Positions 8,219 through 15,969 of a stretch of 64,000 nucleotides of DNA are shown here, piece after piece; the first letter of the stretch is position 1, and each line of letters begins with the position of its first letter. The stretch comes from an uncultured Bacteroidales bacterium (GTDB taxonomy: Bacteria; Bacteroidota; Bacteroidia; Bacteroidales; F082), in the NCBI GenBank assembly GCA_937896895.1, contig CALBNV010000012.1, forward strand, positions 20,314-84,313. Direction: 5' to 3'. The notes beneath the pieces are model-generated. The model made no database searches. It had not been told where the DNA came from and saw nothing but the letters and a program-made list of their open reading frames with translations. The position numbers and the translations under genes were made by a program.

Positions 8219-8704
8219 ATGGGGCGGAGGAAGAAGGCTTACGATTACATTGACGCATTGCAGAAGATAGCGGCGGCGGGGCTGGAAGGCTCCCCGGCTC
8301 CCAACAGGGAACTGAATGGAGATGAAACGGACAGGCTGCTGCCGTTGGAGGAACGTGCGAGAAATATTTTGGGATTGGTCAACAACAATAAAAAAAGGAT
8401 AGGAAGAATGTTGTTCTTTGTGATGTATGATATTGAAAGCAATAAGGTTCGCCGGTATGTGGTGAAGTATTTAGAGCGGCAGGGGTGCACCCGCATACAG
8501 AAGTCGATTTTCCTGGCCGACCTGGAGATGTCGAAGTTCAACGAGATAAAGAACGACCTGGCGGAGGTGCAGGCCGTGTATGAGAACAACGACAGCATCT
8601 TGGTTGTGCCGATAACGACGGAGTATCTGCGTTCCATGAAAATCATAGGCCAGAACATCGACATTGACGTCATCACACACAGCAGGAACACACTTTTCTT
8701 TTGA
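8219..8704 (+). CDS. cas2: Cas2 with N-terminal extension
   Basis: The Cas2 core begins at residue 64 (MLFFVMYDIESNKVRRYVVK) with the conserved Asp of the YDI motif at position 71, and ends ITHSRNTLFF. Cas2 dimers bridge Cas1 dimers in the spacer integration complex. The first 63 residues (MGRRKKAYDYIDAL...) are extra compared with the usual 90-100-residue Cas2. The long form starts at ATG 8219, one base after the primase stop codon. The internal ATG at 8408 is preceded by aggaag and could start a short form. The CRISPR leader and array follow directly. Confidence 0.93.
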   Translation: MGRRKKAYDYIDALQKIAAAGLEGSPAPNRELNGDETDRLLPLEERARNILGLVNNNKKRIGRMLFFVMYDIESNKVRRYVVKYLERQGCTRIQKSIFLADLEMSKFNEIKNDLAEVQAVYENNDSILVVPITTEYLRSMKIIGQNIDIDVITHSRNTLFF

Positions 8705-8743
8705 GTGCGGGACAATAATTGTGGTGTTCTGGTTAAATTGTTC

Positions 8744-8773
8744 TTTGGCATATTGAAAAATAGATTATCTTTG
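8744..8773 (+). promoter_or_regulatory. CRISPR leader promoter
   Basis: Within the 169-bp leader between cas2 and the first repeat there is a TTTG at 8744-8747 and, 18 bp further, TATCTTTG at 8766-8773. This matches the Bacteroidetes -33/-7 promoter (TTTG ... TAnnTTTG). It points into the array and would start the precursor crRNA about 95 bp before repeat 1. Confidence 0.7.
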
Positions 8774-8873
8774 CGCGTTCAAAACGATGTACCTTTTTTT
8801 GAAGAAAAAACGGTGGTGCAAGCGTTGTTTTGGATGTTAATTTGTTGAACAGTAATATGATGAAAATTTTGCC

Positions 8874-9277
8874 CTCACAGAGTCACTTCCATTAAAACAA
8901 GGATTAAGACATGTGACCAAATTCTTCTGTTGTACAAACTTTATATCCCTCACAGAGTCACTTCCATTAAAACAAGGATTAAGACTCTTTTTTGACATTG
9001 CCGACACGGCAGTCAATGTCCTCTCACAGAGTCACTTCCATTAAAACAAGGATTAAGACTTTTGTGATGCTGTTGATTACGATTTCAGTTGTTGTACTCA
9101 CAGAGTCACTTCCATTAAAACAAGGATTAAGACGTTTCCTTTGTGATGCTGTTGATCACGATTTCAGTTGTCTCACAGAGTCACTTCCATTAAAACAAGG
9201 ATTAAGACAACTTTATATTTTCCATTTTTTTTGAAATTTTAAAAACTCACAGAGTCACTTCCATTAAAACAAGGATT
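8874..9277 (+). CRISPR. CRISPR array, six 37-bp repeats and five spacers
   Basis: Repeats start at 8874, 8949, 9023, 9097, 9172 and 9246. The repeat begins CTCACAGAGTCACTTCC and ends AAGGATTAAGAC. Spacers are 38, 37, 37, 38 and 37 bp. The last repeat matches only to AAGGATT (9277), after which it diverges, so the old end is on the right and the leader is on the cas2 side. Transcription from the leader promoter would give crRNAs with the 5' tag ATTAAGAC, similar to the ATTGAAAC-type tags of type III systems. Spacers 3 (9060-9096) and 4 (9134-9171) share 32 positions with one mismatch. I found no spacer match elsewhere in this window. Confidence 0.98.
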
Positions 9278-9671
9278 GCTGTCTGTGGAATCGTTTTGAG
9301 GCTTGTCCGCTTTTGCCGAACATAAGCCGGAAATTCTAAGTACAGCTGACAACAAATCTGAGATTTTTCCAGAATTATTCCGACACCTCTTTAATTGAAA
9401 AAACAACAATTTTATTGATTGTTGCAAAACTCACTTACAATCCGGAAAAATGTAAATATATTCGTCTTTGGAGTGCAAAACAAAATGAAATTTTCACCGC
9501 GAAGCCGTCCTTTGCCGAATGCTTAATTGTTATTTTAATATAAAATACTGATAATCATTATGGTAAATCCATTTCTTTTGTAATGTCTTTTTTGTCACTC
9601 CAATTCAAAAAAACACTATTTTTGCGCCTTCAAAATTTCGAGATTAATTCATTAAATTTATTTGATTGAAA
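9278..9671. other. Gene-free stretch between CRISPR array and SulP gene
   Basis: About 390 bp of A/T-rich sequence. I see no gene and no further repeat units. Near its right end, TATTTTTG at 9617-9624 fits a -7 element for the SulP gene, with TTTG at 9591-9594 as a loosely spaced upstream element. The rest shows nothing I can interpret. Confidence 0.6.
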
Positions 9672-11363
9672 ATGGTGTTTCAACCCAAACTTTTTACGTG
9701 TCTGAAAAATTACAGCAAGGCTCAGTTTTCTGCTGATGCGATGGCTGGAATCATTGTCGGCATTGTGGCTTTGCCGCTCGCAATCGCATTCGGTATAGCG
9801 TCAGGCGTAGGTCCGACGGAAGGCCTCGTGACGGCGATAATAGCCGGTTTCATAATCTCGCTACTTGGCGGCAGCAAGGTGCAGATCGGAGGCCCGACAG
9901 GCGCTTTCATCGTCATCATCTACGGAATCATACAGCAGCACGGTCTCGGCGGCCTGATGATTGCCACGATGATGGCCGGTGTGCTGCTTATCCTTATAGG
10001 TGCGTTCAAACTCGGGAACGTCATCAAATTCGTGCCGTATCCCGTCGTCGTCGGCTTCACCGGCGGCATCGCACTGACCATTTTCTCGACGCAGATGAAC
10101 GACCTTTTCGGTTTCGGCATCGAAAAAGTGCCGGCAAACTTCATCGACAAATGGATCTGTTATTTCCAGAATGTGACGCATGTCAACTGGTGGGCGTTCG
10201 GCATCGGCCTCGTCAGCCTGTTGATTATCAGGTACAGCTCGAAGATCTCGAAGAAGATTCCGGGGTCGCTTGTCGCAATTGTCGTGATGACTTTCGTGGC
10301 TTGGGTTCTCAAGAGTTTCTGCGGCGTGACGACGATCACCACCATCGGGGACTTATATGAACTCCCGACTTCGATTCCGGCTCCAAAACTCCCTGAAATA
10401 GATTATGGTGAAAGCGGGAACTTGCTCGGGCTGATGCGCGATCTTTTCCCGTCGGCGTTCACGATAGCCATGCTCGGCGCGATAGAGTCGTTGCTTTCCG
10501 CGATGGTCGCCGACGGTGTCATCGGTGACAAGCACAACTCAAACACCGAACTCATAGCGCAGGGAGTCGCTAATATCGCCACTCCGCTGTTCGGCGGCAT
10601 TCCCGCCACAGGCGCCATCGCAAGGACGATGACAAACATCAACAACGGCGGTAAGACTCCGGTTGCGGGTTTGATTCACGCCGTCGTCTTGCTGCTGGTT
10701 CTCTTGCTGTTAGGCCGTCTCGTCGGTCTCATCCCGATGCCGTGCCTCGCCGCGGTTCTGATTATGGTCTCATATAACATGAGCGGCTGGCGCACGTTCA
10801 GGATGCTCGCCAAGAACCCGAAGGCCGACTTCGCGGTGCTGTTCGTCACGTTCTTGCTGACAGTCATCTTCGACCTCACCGTCGCCATCGAGGTCGGTCT
10901 CATCGCATCAATCGCCTTGTTCTTGAAACGCACCAACGAGGCGACTGTAATCCGTTCATTCACAAATGAAATCGATCCGGGCGACAACATCGACGTTGCC
11001 GTTCATGAAGAGAAGCTCATCATCCCGGAGGGAGTTGAGGTTTATGAGATTGACGGCCCTTATTTCTTCGGAATAGCCAATAAATTCGACGAGATTGCGA
11101 AGGCGGTTGTCGGAAAGGAGTACAAGGTCCGTATCATCAGGATGAGAAAGGTCTCGTTCATCGACAGCACCGGCATCCACAACCTCGAGCTGCTCTGCGA
11201 AGGCTGCAAACGCAACGGCATGACGGTGGTGCTTTCAGGTGTCAACGTCCATGTGAGGGAGACTTTGGACAAGGCCGGTGTCATCAAGAAACTCGGTGCC
11301 GAGAACGTCTGCTCGCATATCAATTTCGCATTGAAGAGAGCCGAGGAGATTGTTGGTAAATAA
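9672..11363 (+). CDS. SulP family inorganic anion transporter
   Basis: A 563-residue inner-membrane protein of the SulP (SLC26) family. The N-terminal two thirds are a chain of hydrophobic segments typical of the 14-helix core, beginning with DAMAGIIVGIVALPLAIAFG. The last 130 residues form a cytoplasmic STAS domain with FIDSTGIHNLE. Members move sulfate, bicarbonate or other anions; the substrate here is not evident. Start ATG 9672 is chosen over an in-frame TTG at 9666. The gene stands alone, with its own promoter and a strong terminator 23 bp after the stop. Confidence 0.92.
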   Translation: MVFQPKLFTCLKNYSKAQFSADAMAGIIVGIVALPLAIAFGIASGVGPTEGLVTAIIAGFIISLLGGSKVQIGGPTGAFIVIIYGIIQQHGLGGLMIATMMAGVLLILIGAFKLGNVIKFVPYPVVVGFTGGIALTIFSTQMNDLFGFGIEKVPANFIDKWICYFQNVTHVNWWAFGIGLVSLLIIRYSSKISKKIPGSLVAIVVMTFVAWVLKSFCGVTTITTIGDLYELPTSIPAPKLPEIDYGESGNLLGLMRDLFPSAFTIAMLGAIESLLSAMVADGVIGDKHNSNTELIAQGVANIATPLFGGIPATGAIARTMTNINNGGKTPVAGLIHAVVLLLVLLLLGRLVGLIPMPCLAAVLIMVSYNMSGWRTFRMLAKNPKADFAVLFVTFLLTVIFDLTVAIEVGLIASIALFLKRTNEATVIRSFTNEIDPGDNIDVAVHEEKLIIPEGVEVYEIDGPYFFGIANKFDEIAKAVVGKEYKVRIIRMRKVSFIDSTGIHNLELLCEGCKRNGMTVVLSGVNVHVRETLDKAGVIKKLGAENVCSHINFALKRAEEIVGK

Positions 11364-11386
11364 TTGTTATTTAATTGAATATGTTG

Positions 11387-11420
11387 AAGCCGTGGGTCGT
11401 TGGATTCTCACGGCTTTTTT
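11387..11420 (+). terminator. Rho-independent terminator after SulP gene
   Basis: An 8-bp stem, AAGCCGTG (11387-11394) with CACGGCTT (11409-11416), has a 14-base loop and is followed by a run of T to 11420. It ends transcription of the SulP gene. Confidence 0.85.
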
Positions 11421-11433
11421 AATCATAAAAAAA

Positions 11434-11952
11434 TCACAGGCTATTCAAATCGATAGTGTCAATCCAGTTGCGGTAGTCTTTGAGGCTGACTTTGTTTTTC
11501 AAGCCCAAGTCGGCGATTTTCGCGCCGTGCGATGTGGCCATTTTCTTTGGGTTCGGGATGTAACCGGCGCGTGGCAGGTCGAGACGGTCGGCATCAAAAC
11601 ACGTGTCGATGGTCAGGATTCCGGTGCGGCTGTGTGTGGTGTGGCAATGACAGGCTGCGTACAGCATTTCAAATTGATTGTCAGACACTTCGTAAAGTTT
11701 CCCTCTCATCTTCTTCGCGAGTTCCGCACCGCGCGGGCCGTGTTCTTCGTCGTGGAAGTCGTTGAAACGCATGGAGTCGTGGAAAAGTGCGAAAAGCCTG
11801 ACAACGGTCTCGTCAGCGCCATTAAGTTTCGCCAGAAGAAGGCCGTTGCGCTCGACATATTTCCAGTGTTCAGGGCCGTGGATTGAAGTCGGCTCGAGGA
11901 TGTTGTGCTCCGCGACAAAACTGCGGATTTTCTCATAATCAATGTCTTTCAT
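11434..11952 (-). CDS. HD-domain phosphohydrolase
   Basis: A 172-residue HD-superfamily protein. The metal-binding residues are visible: SIHGPEHW near residue 23-30, the HD pair in LFALFHDSMRF, a second histidine region CHCHTTHS, and a later Asp in DTCFDADRLDL. Such proteins hydrolyse phosphomonoesters or nucleotides; the substrate cannot be told from sequence. A -7 element (TATTTTTG, minus strand, 11973-11980) lies just upstream, divergent from the vsr promoter. Confidence 0.85.
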   Translation of the reverse strand: MKDIDYEKIRSFVAEHNILEPTSIHGPEHWKYVERNGLLLAKLNGADETVVRLFALFHDSMRFNDFHDEEHGPRGAELAKKMRGKLYEVSDNQFEMLYAACHCHTTHSRTGILTIDTCFDADRLDLPRAGYIPNPKKMATSHGAKIADLGLKNKVSLKDYRNWIDTIDLNSL

Positions 11953-11972
11953 ATAGTTGTGATTTTAAGGCG

Positions 11973-12021
11973 CAAAAATAAGTAAAAACATAATATCGTT
12001 CAACAAATATTTCTATTTTTG
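11973..12021. promoter_or_regulatory. Divergent promoters for the HD gene and vsr
   Basis: Two TATTTTTG -7 elements face away from each other: 11973-11980 on the minus strand for the HD phosphohydrolase and 12014-12021 on the plus strand for vsr. Confidence 0.6.
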
Positions 12022-12044
12022 CAAACATTATGAAATGTTGAAAA

Positions 12045-12554
12045 ATGCCCGATCCGTTGACACCAGAACAGCGACATCATTGCATGGCATCCATCCACGG
12101 GAAAGATACCAAGCCGGAGATTGTCGTGCGTAAATATTTGTGGAACAATGGTTTCAGATACAGGCTCAATCATCCGCGGCTGCCTGGGAAGCCTGATGTC
12201 GTCTTGAGAAAATACAGGACCTGCATTTTCATAAACGGATGTTTCTGGCATGGGCATGAAGGCTGCAAATCGTTTGTGATGCCGCGTTCAAATATTGATT
12301 TCTGGAAGGCGAAGATTGACAGAAACCGCCGGCGCGACATCGAGGTTCAGCTGAAACTCGCGGACATGGGCTGGCACCGCATCACGATTTGGGAGTGTCA
12401 GTTGAAAAAAGATAGGAGGGAAGAGACCTTGAAAGGCTTGGTCTATACACTCGACTGTATCTTCCTGAATGACCATAAACCGAAGAATTACAGCGACTTA
12501 AACGAATCACTGCCGATGGCGGCGGAGGAACAAGCATCTTACGGTGACAATTAG
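12045..12554 (+). CDS. vsr: Vsr-type very short patch repair endonuclease
   Basis: A 169-residue protein with the Vsr pattern: SIHGKDTKPE near the start, RYRLNHPRLPGKPDVV with the catalytic Asp, FINGCFWHGHEGC (a zinc and active-site region) and WKAKIDRNRRRD. Vsr nicks DNA 5' of T:G mismatches that arise from deamination of 5-methylcytosine. It normally lies beside a Dcm-type cytosine methyltransferase, and none is present in this window. Its C-terminal tail beyond about residue 140 is not conserved in style. Confidence 0.93.
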   Translation: MPDPLTPEQRHHCMASIHGKDTKPEIVVRKYLWNNGFRYRLNHPRLPGKPDVVLRKYRTCIFINGCFWHGHEGCKSFVMPRSNIDFWKAKIDRNRRRDIEVQLKLADMGWHRITIWECQLKKDRREETLKGLVYTLDCIFLNDHKPKNYSDLNESLPMAAEEQASYGDN

Positions 12555-12624
12555 TTTCATTTATGTTGTCAAACATCAAGCCAAATTCCGCATTAATAAA
12601 TAATAAATTAATTTGGTTAAAGCC

Positions 12625-12655
12625 TTTGTCATTTCAAAGAAAAGTTGTAAATTTG
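12625..12655 (+). promoter_or_regulatory. Promoter of the left lysine-fermentation operon
   Basis: TTTG at 12625-12628 and TAAATTTG at 12648-12655 are separated by 19 bp, a near-perfect Bacteroidetes promoter. It lies about 50 bp before atoD. An A/T-rich inverted repeat (ATTAAT ... ATTAAT, about 12592-12612) sits just upstream and could be an operator. Confidence 0.75.
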
Positions 12656-12705
12656 CAAGCAAATTTTTAAAAAATTGAAGTTAAACAAATCAAATATTAA
12701 CAGCT

Positions 12706-13356
12706 ATGAATAAGCAGATTACATTAGAGCAGGCCGTCGAGAGAGTACATGACGGCATGACTATCATGTTCGGCGGATTCCTCGGAGTGGGAAGCGCGGT
12801 TCAGATTATCGACGCTATCGTAGAAAAAGGCGTTAAAGACCTCACAATCATTGCGAACGACACGGCGTACGACGCTGTCGCGCACGGCAAGCTCGTTGCA
12901 AACCATCAGGTTAAGAAAGCCATCGTGTCGCACACAGGCACAAACAAAGAGACGGCGGCGCAGAAGAACGCCGGCACCCTTGAAGTCGAATACGTGCCGC
13001 AGGGCACGCTCGCGGAGCGCATCAGAGCCTACGGCGCAGGTCTCGGCGGAGTCCTCACCCCGACAGGTCTCGGCACCATCATTCAGGACGGCAAGGAAAT
13101 CGTGAAAGTTGACGGGAAAGACTACATCCTTGAGAAGCCTCTCAAGGCCGACATCGCCTTCCTCCGCGCTAACATCGTTGACGAGTTCGGCAACATGGTG
13201 TTCCTCGGCACGACAAACAACTTCAACCCGCTCATGGCAACAGCCGCCGACTACGTCGTCGTCGAGGCCGAAAAGCTCGTGAAGGTAGGCGAAATCAAAC
13301 CGGAATGCGTCCACGCTTCAGGTATTTATGTTGACGGAATTTACGTGGAGAAGTAG
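12706..13356 (+). CDS. atoD: Acetate/butyrate-acetoacetate CoA-transferase, subunit alpha
   Basis: A 216-residue class I CoA-transferase alpha subunit. It has the N-terminal GMTIMFGGFLGVG motif and the ANDTAYD and NNFNPLMATAADYVVVEAE segments of the AtoD/CtfA family. With the beta subunit it moves CoA between acetoacetate and butyryl-CoA or acetyl-CoA, the step that releases butyrate in lysine fermentation. It is the first gene of the left block. Its partner AtoA is encoded 43 kb away (56381-57040), although subunits are usually adjacent. Confidence 0.93.
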   Translation: MNKQITLEQAVERVHDGMTIMFGGFLGVGSAVQIIDAIVEKGVKDLTIIANDTAYDAVAHGKLVANHQVKKAIVSHTGTNKETAAQKNAGTLEVEYVPQGTLAERIRAYGAGLGGVLTPTGLGTIIQDGKEIVKVDGKDYILEKPLKADIAFLRANIVDEFGNMVFLGTTNNFNPLMATAADYVVVEAEKLVKVGEIKPECVHASGIYVDGIYVEK

Positions 13357-13415
13357 AAAGTTATAAAGTTATAAAGTTATAAAGTTTGAAAGTTCATAAA
13401 GTGGAAAGTTGTTAA
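13357..13415 (+). repeat. AAGTTATA-type short tandem repeat
   Basis: Between atoD and kal the sequence repeats variants of aaagttataaagttat several times, then drifts to related forms (aaagttcataaagtgg). Similar stretches occur at 38634-38680 and 57893-57930. Confidence 0.8.
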
Positions 13416-13463
13416 GAACACGTTTATGATTTGAAAACTTTACAAACTAAAAAGTTCAAACAG

Positions 13464-13862
13464 ATGGAAAAAGAATATAGATCAATGCTCAGACTCCGCA
13501 TGAGTGCGAAAGACGCTCACTACGGCGGAAACTTGGTTGACGGCGCACACATGGTTCATCTCTTCGGCGACGTCGCAACGGAATTATTAATCATGACAGA
13601 CGGTGACGAAGGTCTCTTCTGCGCGTATGACAACATCGAGTTCCTCGCTCCGGTTTACGCCGGCGACTACATCGAGGCGGAAGGCTGGGTCACCAAGATC
13701 GGCAACACGTCGCGCAAGATGGAGTTCGTGGCACGCAAGGTCATCGTCCCGCGTCCCGACATCTCGGACTCGGCGGCCGATGTCCTGGCGGAACCGATCA
13801 TCGTGGCACGCGCGAGCGGCACATGCGTCGTGAAGAAAGAACAGCAGAGAATTAAAAGATAA
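13464..13862 (+). CDS. kal: 3-aminobutyryl-CoA ammonia lyase
   Basis: A 132-residue hotdog-fold protein matching Kal: SAKDAHYGGNLVDGAH, the hotdog helix GDVATELLIMTDGDEGLF and the strand FLAPVYAGDYIEAEGWV. It eliminates ammonia from L-3-aminobutyryl-CoA, giving crotonyl-CoA. Start ATG 13464 (MEKEYRSMLRLRMS) is chosen over an upstream in-frame TTG at 13431 that lies in repeat-like sequence. It is followed 11 bp later by kce, whose product is its substrate. Confidence 0.93.
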   Translation: MEKEYRSMLRLRMSAKDAHYGGNLVDGAHMVHLFGDVATELLIMTDGDEGLFCAYDNIEFLAPVYAGDYIEAEGWVTKIGNTSRKMEFVARKVIVPRPDISDSAADVLAEPIIVARASGTCVVKKEQQRIKR

Positions 13863-13873
13863 AAACTACAGAA

Positions 13874-14704
13874 ATGGATAAACTCATCATCACAGCCGCC
13901 ATCTGCGGCGCGGAAGTAACAAAAGAACAGAACCCGAACGTGCCTTACACCGTTGAGGAGATCGTGCGCGAGGCCAAGTCAGCCGTCGATGCCGGCGCGG
14001 CCATCGTCCACCTCCACGTACGCTGGGACGACGGCACCCCGACACAGGACCGCAAACGCTTCCAGGAATGCGAAGAGGCCATACTCAGGGTCTGCCCGGA
14101 TGTCATCCTCATCCCATCGACAGGCGGCGCCGTCGGCATGACACCAGACGAACGTCTTCAGTCAACCGACACTGACCCGCTTCCGGAGATGGCCACACTC
14201 GACTGCGGCACATGCAACTTCGGTGACGAGATATTTGACAACACGATGCCTACGATGCGCGCCTTCGGCAAGCGCATGATCGAGCGCGGCATCAAGCCGG
14301 AATACGAATGCTTCGAGATGGGTCACCTCGACACCATCCTCACCATGGCCCGCAAAGGCGAGGTCCCGGGCGCACCGATGCAGTTCAACTTCGTGCTCGG
14401 CGTCCCGGGCTGCACACCGGCGACGGTCGCCAACCTCTGCTGGCTCGTCAACGGCATCCCCGCCGGCTCGACATGGACGGTGACAGGCGTTGGACGTAAC
14501 GCGTTCCCGATGGCGGCGGCAGCCATCGCCATGGGCGGCAACGTGCGCGTCGGATTCGAAGACAACCTCTATCTTTCAAGAGGCGTTCTCGCCAAGTCAA
14601 ACGGCGAACTCGTTGAGAAAGTCGTCAGACTGGCAAAAGAACTCGGACGCCCGATAGCGACGAGCGATGAGGCAAGAGAGATTCTCGGACTCAAGAAAAG
14701 GTAA
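13874..14704 (+). CDS. kce: 3-keto-5-aminohexanoate cleavage enzyme
   Basis: A 276-residue BKACE (DUF849) enzyme. The zinc ligands H46 and H48 lie in IVHLHVRWDDG, and E229 in VRVGFEDNLYL is the expected third ligand, close to the positions known for characterised Kce. It condenses 3-keto-5-aminohexanoate with acetyl-CoA and splits it into acetoacetate and 3-aminobutyryl-CoA. It lies between kal and kdd, its downstream and upstream partners in the pathway. Codon use is strongly C-ending, as in other highly expressed genes of this operon. Confidence 0.96.
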   Translation: MDKLIITAAICGAEVTKEQNPNVPYTVEEIVREAKSAVDAGAAIVHLHVRWDDGTPTQDRKRFQECEEAILRVCPDVILIPSTGGAVGMTPDERLQSTDTDPLPEMATLDCGTCNFGDEIFDNTMPTMRAFGKRMIERGIKPEYECFEMGHLDTILTMARKGEVPGAPMQFNFVLGVPGCTPATVANLCWLVNGIPAGSTWTVTGVGRNAFPMAAAAIAMGGNVRVGFEDNLYLSRGVLAKSNGELVEKVVRLAKELGRPIATSDEAREILGLKKR

Positions 14705-14750
14705 TTAGGTAATTAGGTAGTTAGGAAAATAGGTAATTAGGAATTTAAGG
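14702..14750 (+). repeat. GTAATTAG-type short repeat
   Basis: The kce-kdd gap starts with repeated taattaggtaattaggtag-like units, overlapping the kce stop codon. No gene or clear hairpin is present in the 74-bp gap. Confidence 0.75.
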
Positions 14751-14778
14751 AATATTAACAATTAAAAAATAAAACACA

Positions 14779-15852
14779 ATGCAGAAACACGGAAATAAAT
14801 ACGGTACACACCGCGTGATTGAACCAAAAGGTGTTCTTCCACAACCAGCTAACAAACTCGACAACAACATGGACGAGATCTACGACAACGAGATTCTCAT
14901 CGACGTCCAGACTTTGAACATTGACTCGGCATCATTCACCGACATTCACAACTATGCGAAACAGCAGGCCGGTGAAGGCGCAAGCGAAGCCAAGATCATG
15001 GAAGAGGTGAAGAAGGAAATGTTCTATAACGTTGAGCTTCAGGGCAAACACCGCAACCGCAGGACAGGTTCAGGCGGCATGCTCCTCGGAAAAGTCGAGA
15101 AGATCGGCGACGCTTTGAAAGGCAAGATTGACCTTAAGGAAGGCGACCGCATCGCGACACTTGTCTCCTTGTCACTCACACCTCTCCGCATCGACGAGAT
15201 CCTTGAGATCCGTCCTGAAATCGACCAGGTTGACATCAAAGGCAAGGCCATCCTCTTCGAGAGCGGCATCTACGCGAAGATCCCGACCGACATGCCGGAG
15301 AAACTCGCCCTGTCAGCATTGGACGTCGCCGGCGCACCGGCACAGACAGCGAAGCTCTGCCAGTACGGTCAGACAGTCGTCATCCTCGGCGCGGGCGGCA
15401 AGTCAGGCATGCTCTGCTGCTACGAGGCGAAGAAACGCGTCGGTGTCACTGGTAAGGTCATCGGCATCGCCAACAGCCCGAAATCAACACAGCGCATCAA
15501 AGACCTCGGCTTCTGCGACATCGTCGAGAGCGCGGCAGGCATGACACCGGTTCAGATTTATGAACTCGTCGAACGCCTCACCAACGGCAAGATGGCCGAC
15601 GTCACAATCAACTGCGTCAACGTGCCGGATCAGGAGATGACAGCAGTCCTCTGCACAAAGGACGACGGCGTTGTATATTTCTTCTCAATGGCGACAAGCT
15701 TCACGAAGGCATCACTCGGCGCGGAAGGCATCGGCGCTGACGTGAACATGATCATGGGCAACGGCTACACAAAGGGCCACGCCGAGTTCACATTGCAGGA
15801 ACTCCGCGAGAGCGAGAAACTCCGCAAGATCTTTGAAGAACTCTATGCATAA
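14779..15852 (+). CDS. kdd: L-erythro-3,5-diaminohexanoate dehydrogenase
   Basis: A 357-residue NAD(P)-dependent dehydrogenase. It begins MQKHGNKYGTHRVIEPKGVL, characteristic of Kdd, and has a Rossmann glycine motif VILGAGGKSG (residues 201-210). It oxidatively deaminates 3,5-diaminohexanoate to 3-keto-5-aminohexanoate. It precedes kamA by 117 bp, a gap that carries a palindromic repeat. Confidence 0.96.
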   Translation: MQKHGNKYGTHRVIEPKGVLPQPANKLDNNMDEIYDNEILIDVQTLNIDSASFTDIHNYAKQQAGEGASEAKIMEEVKKEMFYNVELQGKHRNRRTGSGGMLLGKVEKIGDALKGKIDLKEGDRIATLVSLSLTPLRIDEILEIRPEIDQVDIKGKAILFESGIYAKIPTDMPEKLALSALDVAGAPAQTAKLCQYGQTVVILGAGGKSGMLCCYEAKKRVGVTGKVIGIANSPKSTQRIKDLGFCDIVESAAGMTPVQIYELVERLTNGKMADVTINCVNVPDQEMTAVLCTKDDGVVYFFSMATSFTKASLGAEGIGADVNMIMGNGYTKGHAEFTLQELRESEKLRKIFEELYA

Positions 15853-15871
15853 TTGACATGTGGGAATGAAG

Positions 15872-15927
15872 ATTGTAGAGACGGTGCATGCACCGTCTCT
15901 ACAATTTGGCGCACCGTCTCTACAATT
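15872..15927. repeat. REP-like palindrome, one and a half copies
   Basis: Bases 15872-15905 form a perfect 34-bp palindrome: ATTGTAGAGACGGTG, then CATG at the centre, then its reverse complement. A second half-copy, GCACCGTCTCTACAATT, follows at about 15911-15927. It lies between kdd and kamA inside the operon. Such palindromes are scattered intergenic repeats in many genomes and can form stable RNA hairpins. Confidence 0.9.
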
Positions 15928-15969
15928 GGAAATCCACGTTAGTAATGTTAATAACCAATATCAAATAAA

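Noticed and set aside
8992..9234. Frame with repeated SLPLKQGLR peptide
   Set aside because: It is only the CRISPR repeat read as protein.
11350..11886. 178-residue plus-strand frame after SulP
   Set aside because: It is antisense to the HD protein, which has the metal-binding residues, and it begins before the SulP terminator.
12555..12705. Lysine riboswitch before atoD
   Set aside because: The 150-bp leader is A/T-rich without the conserved helices of the lysine riboswitch visible by eye.
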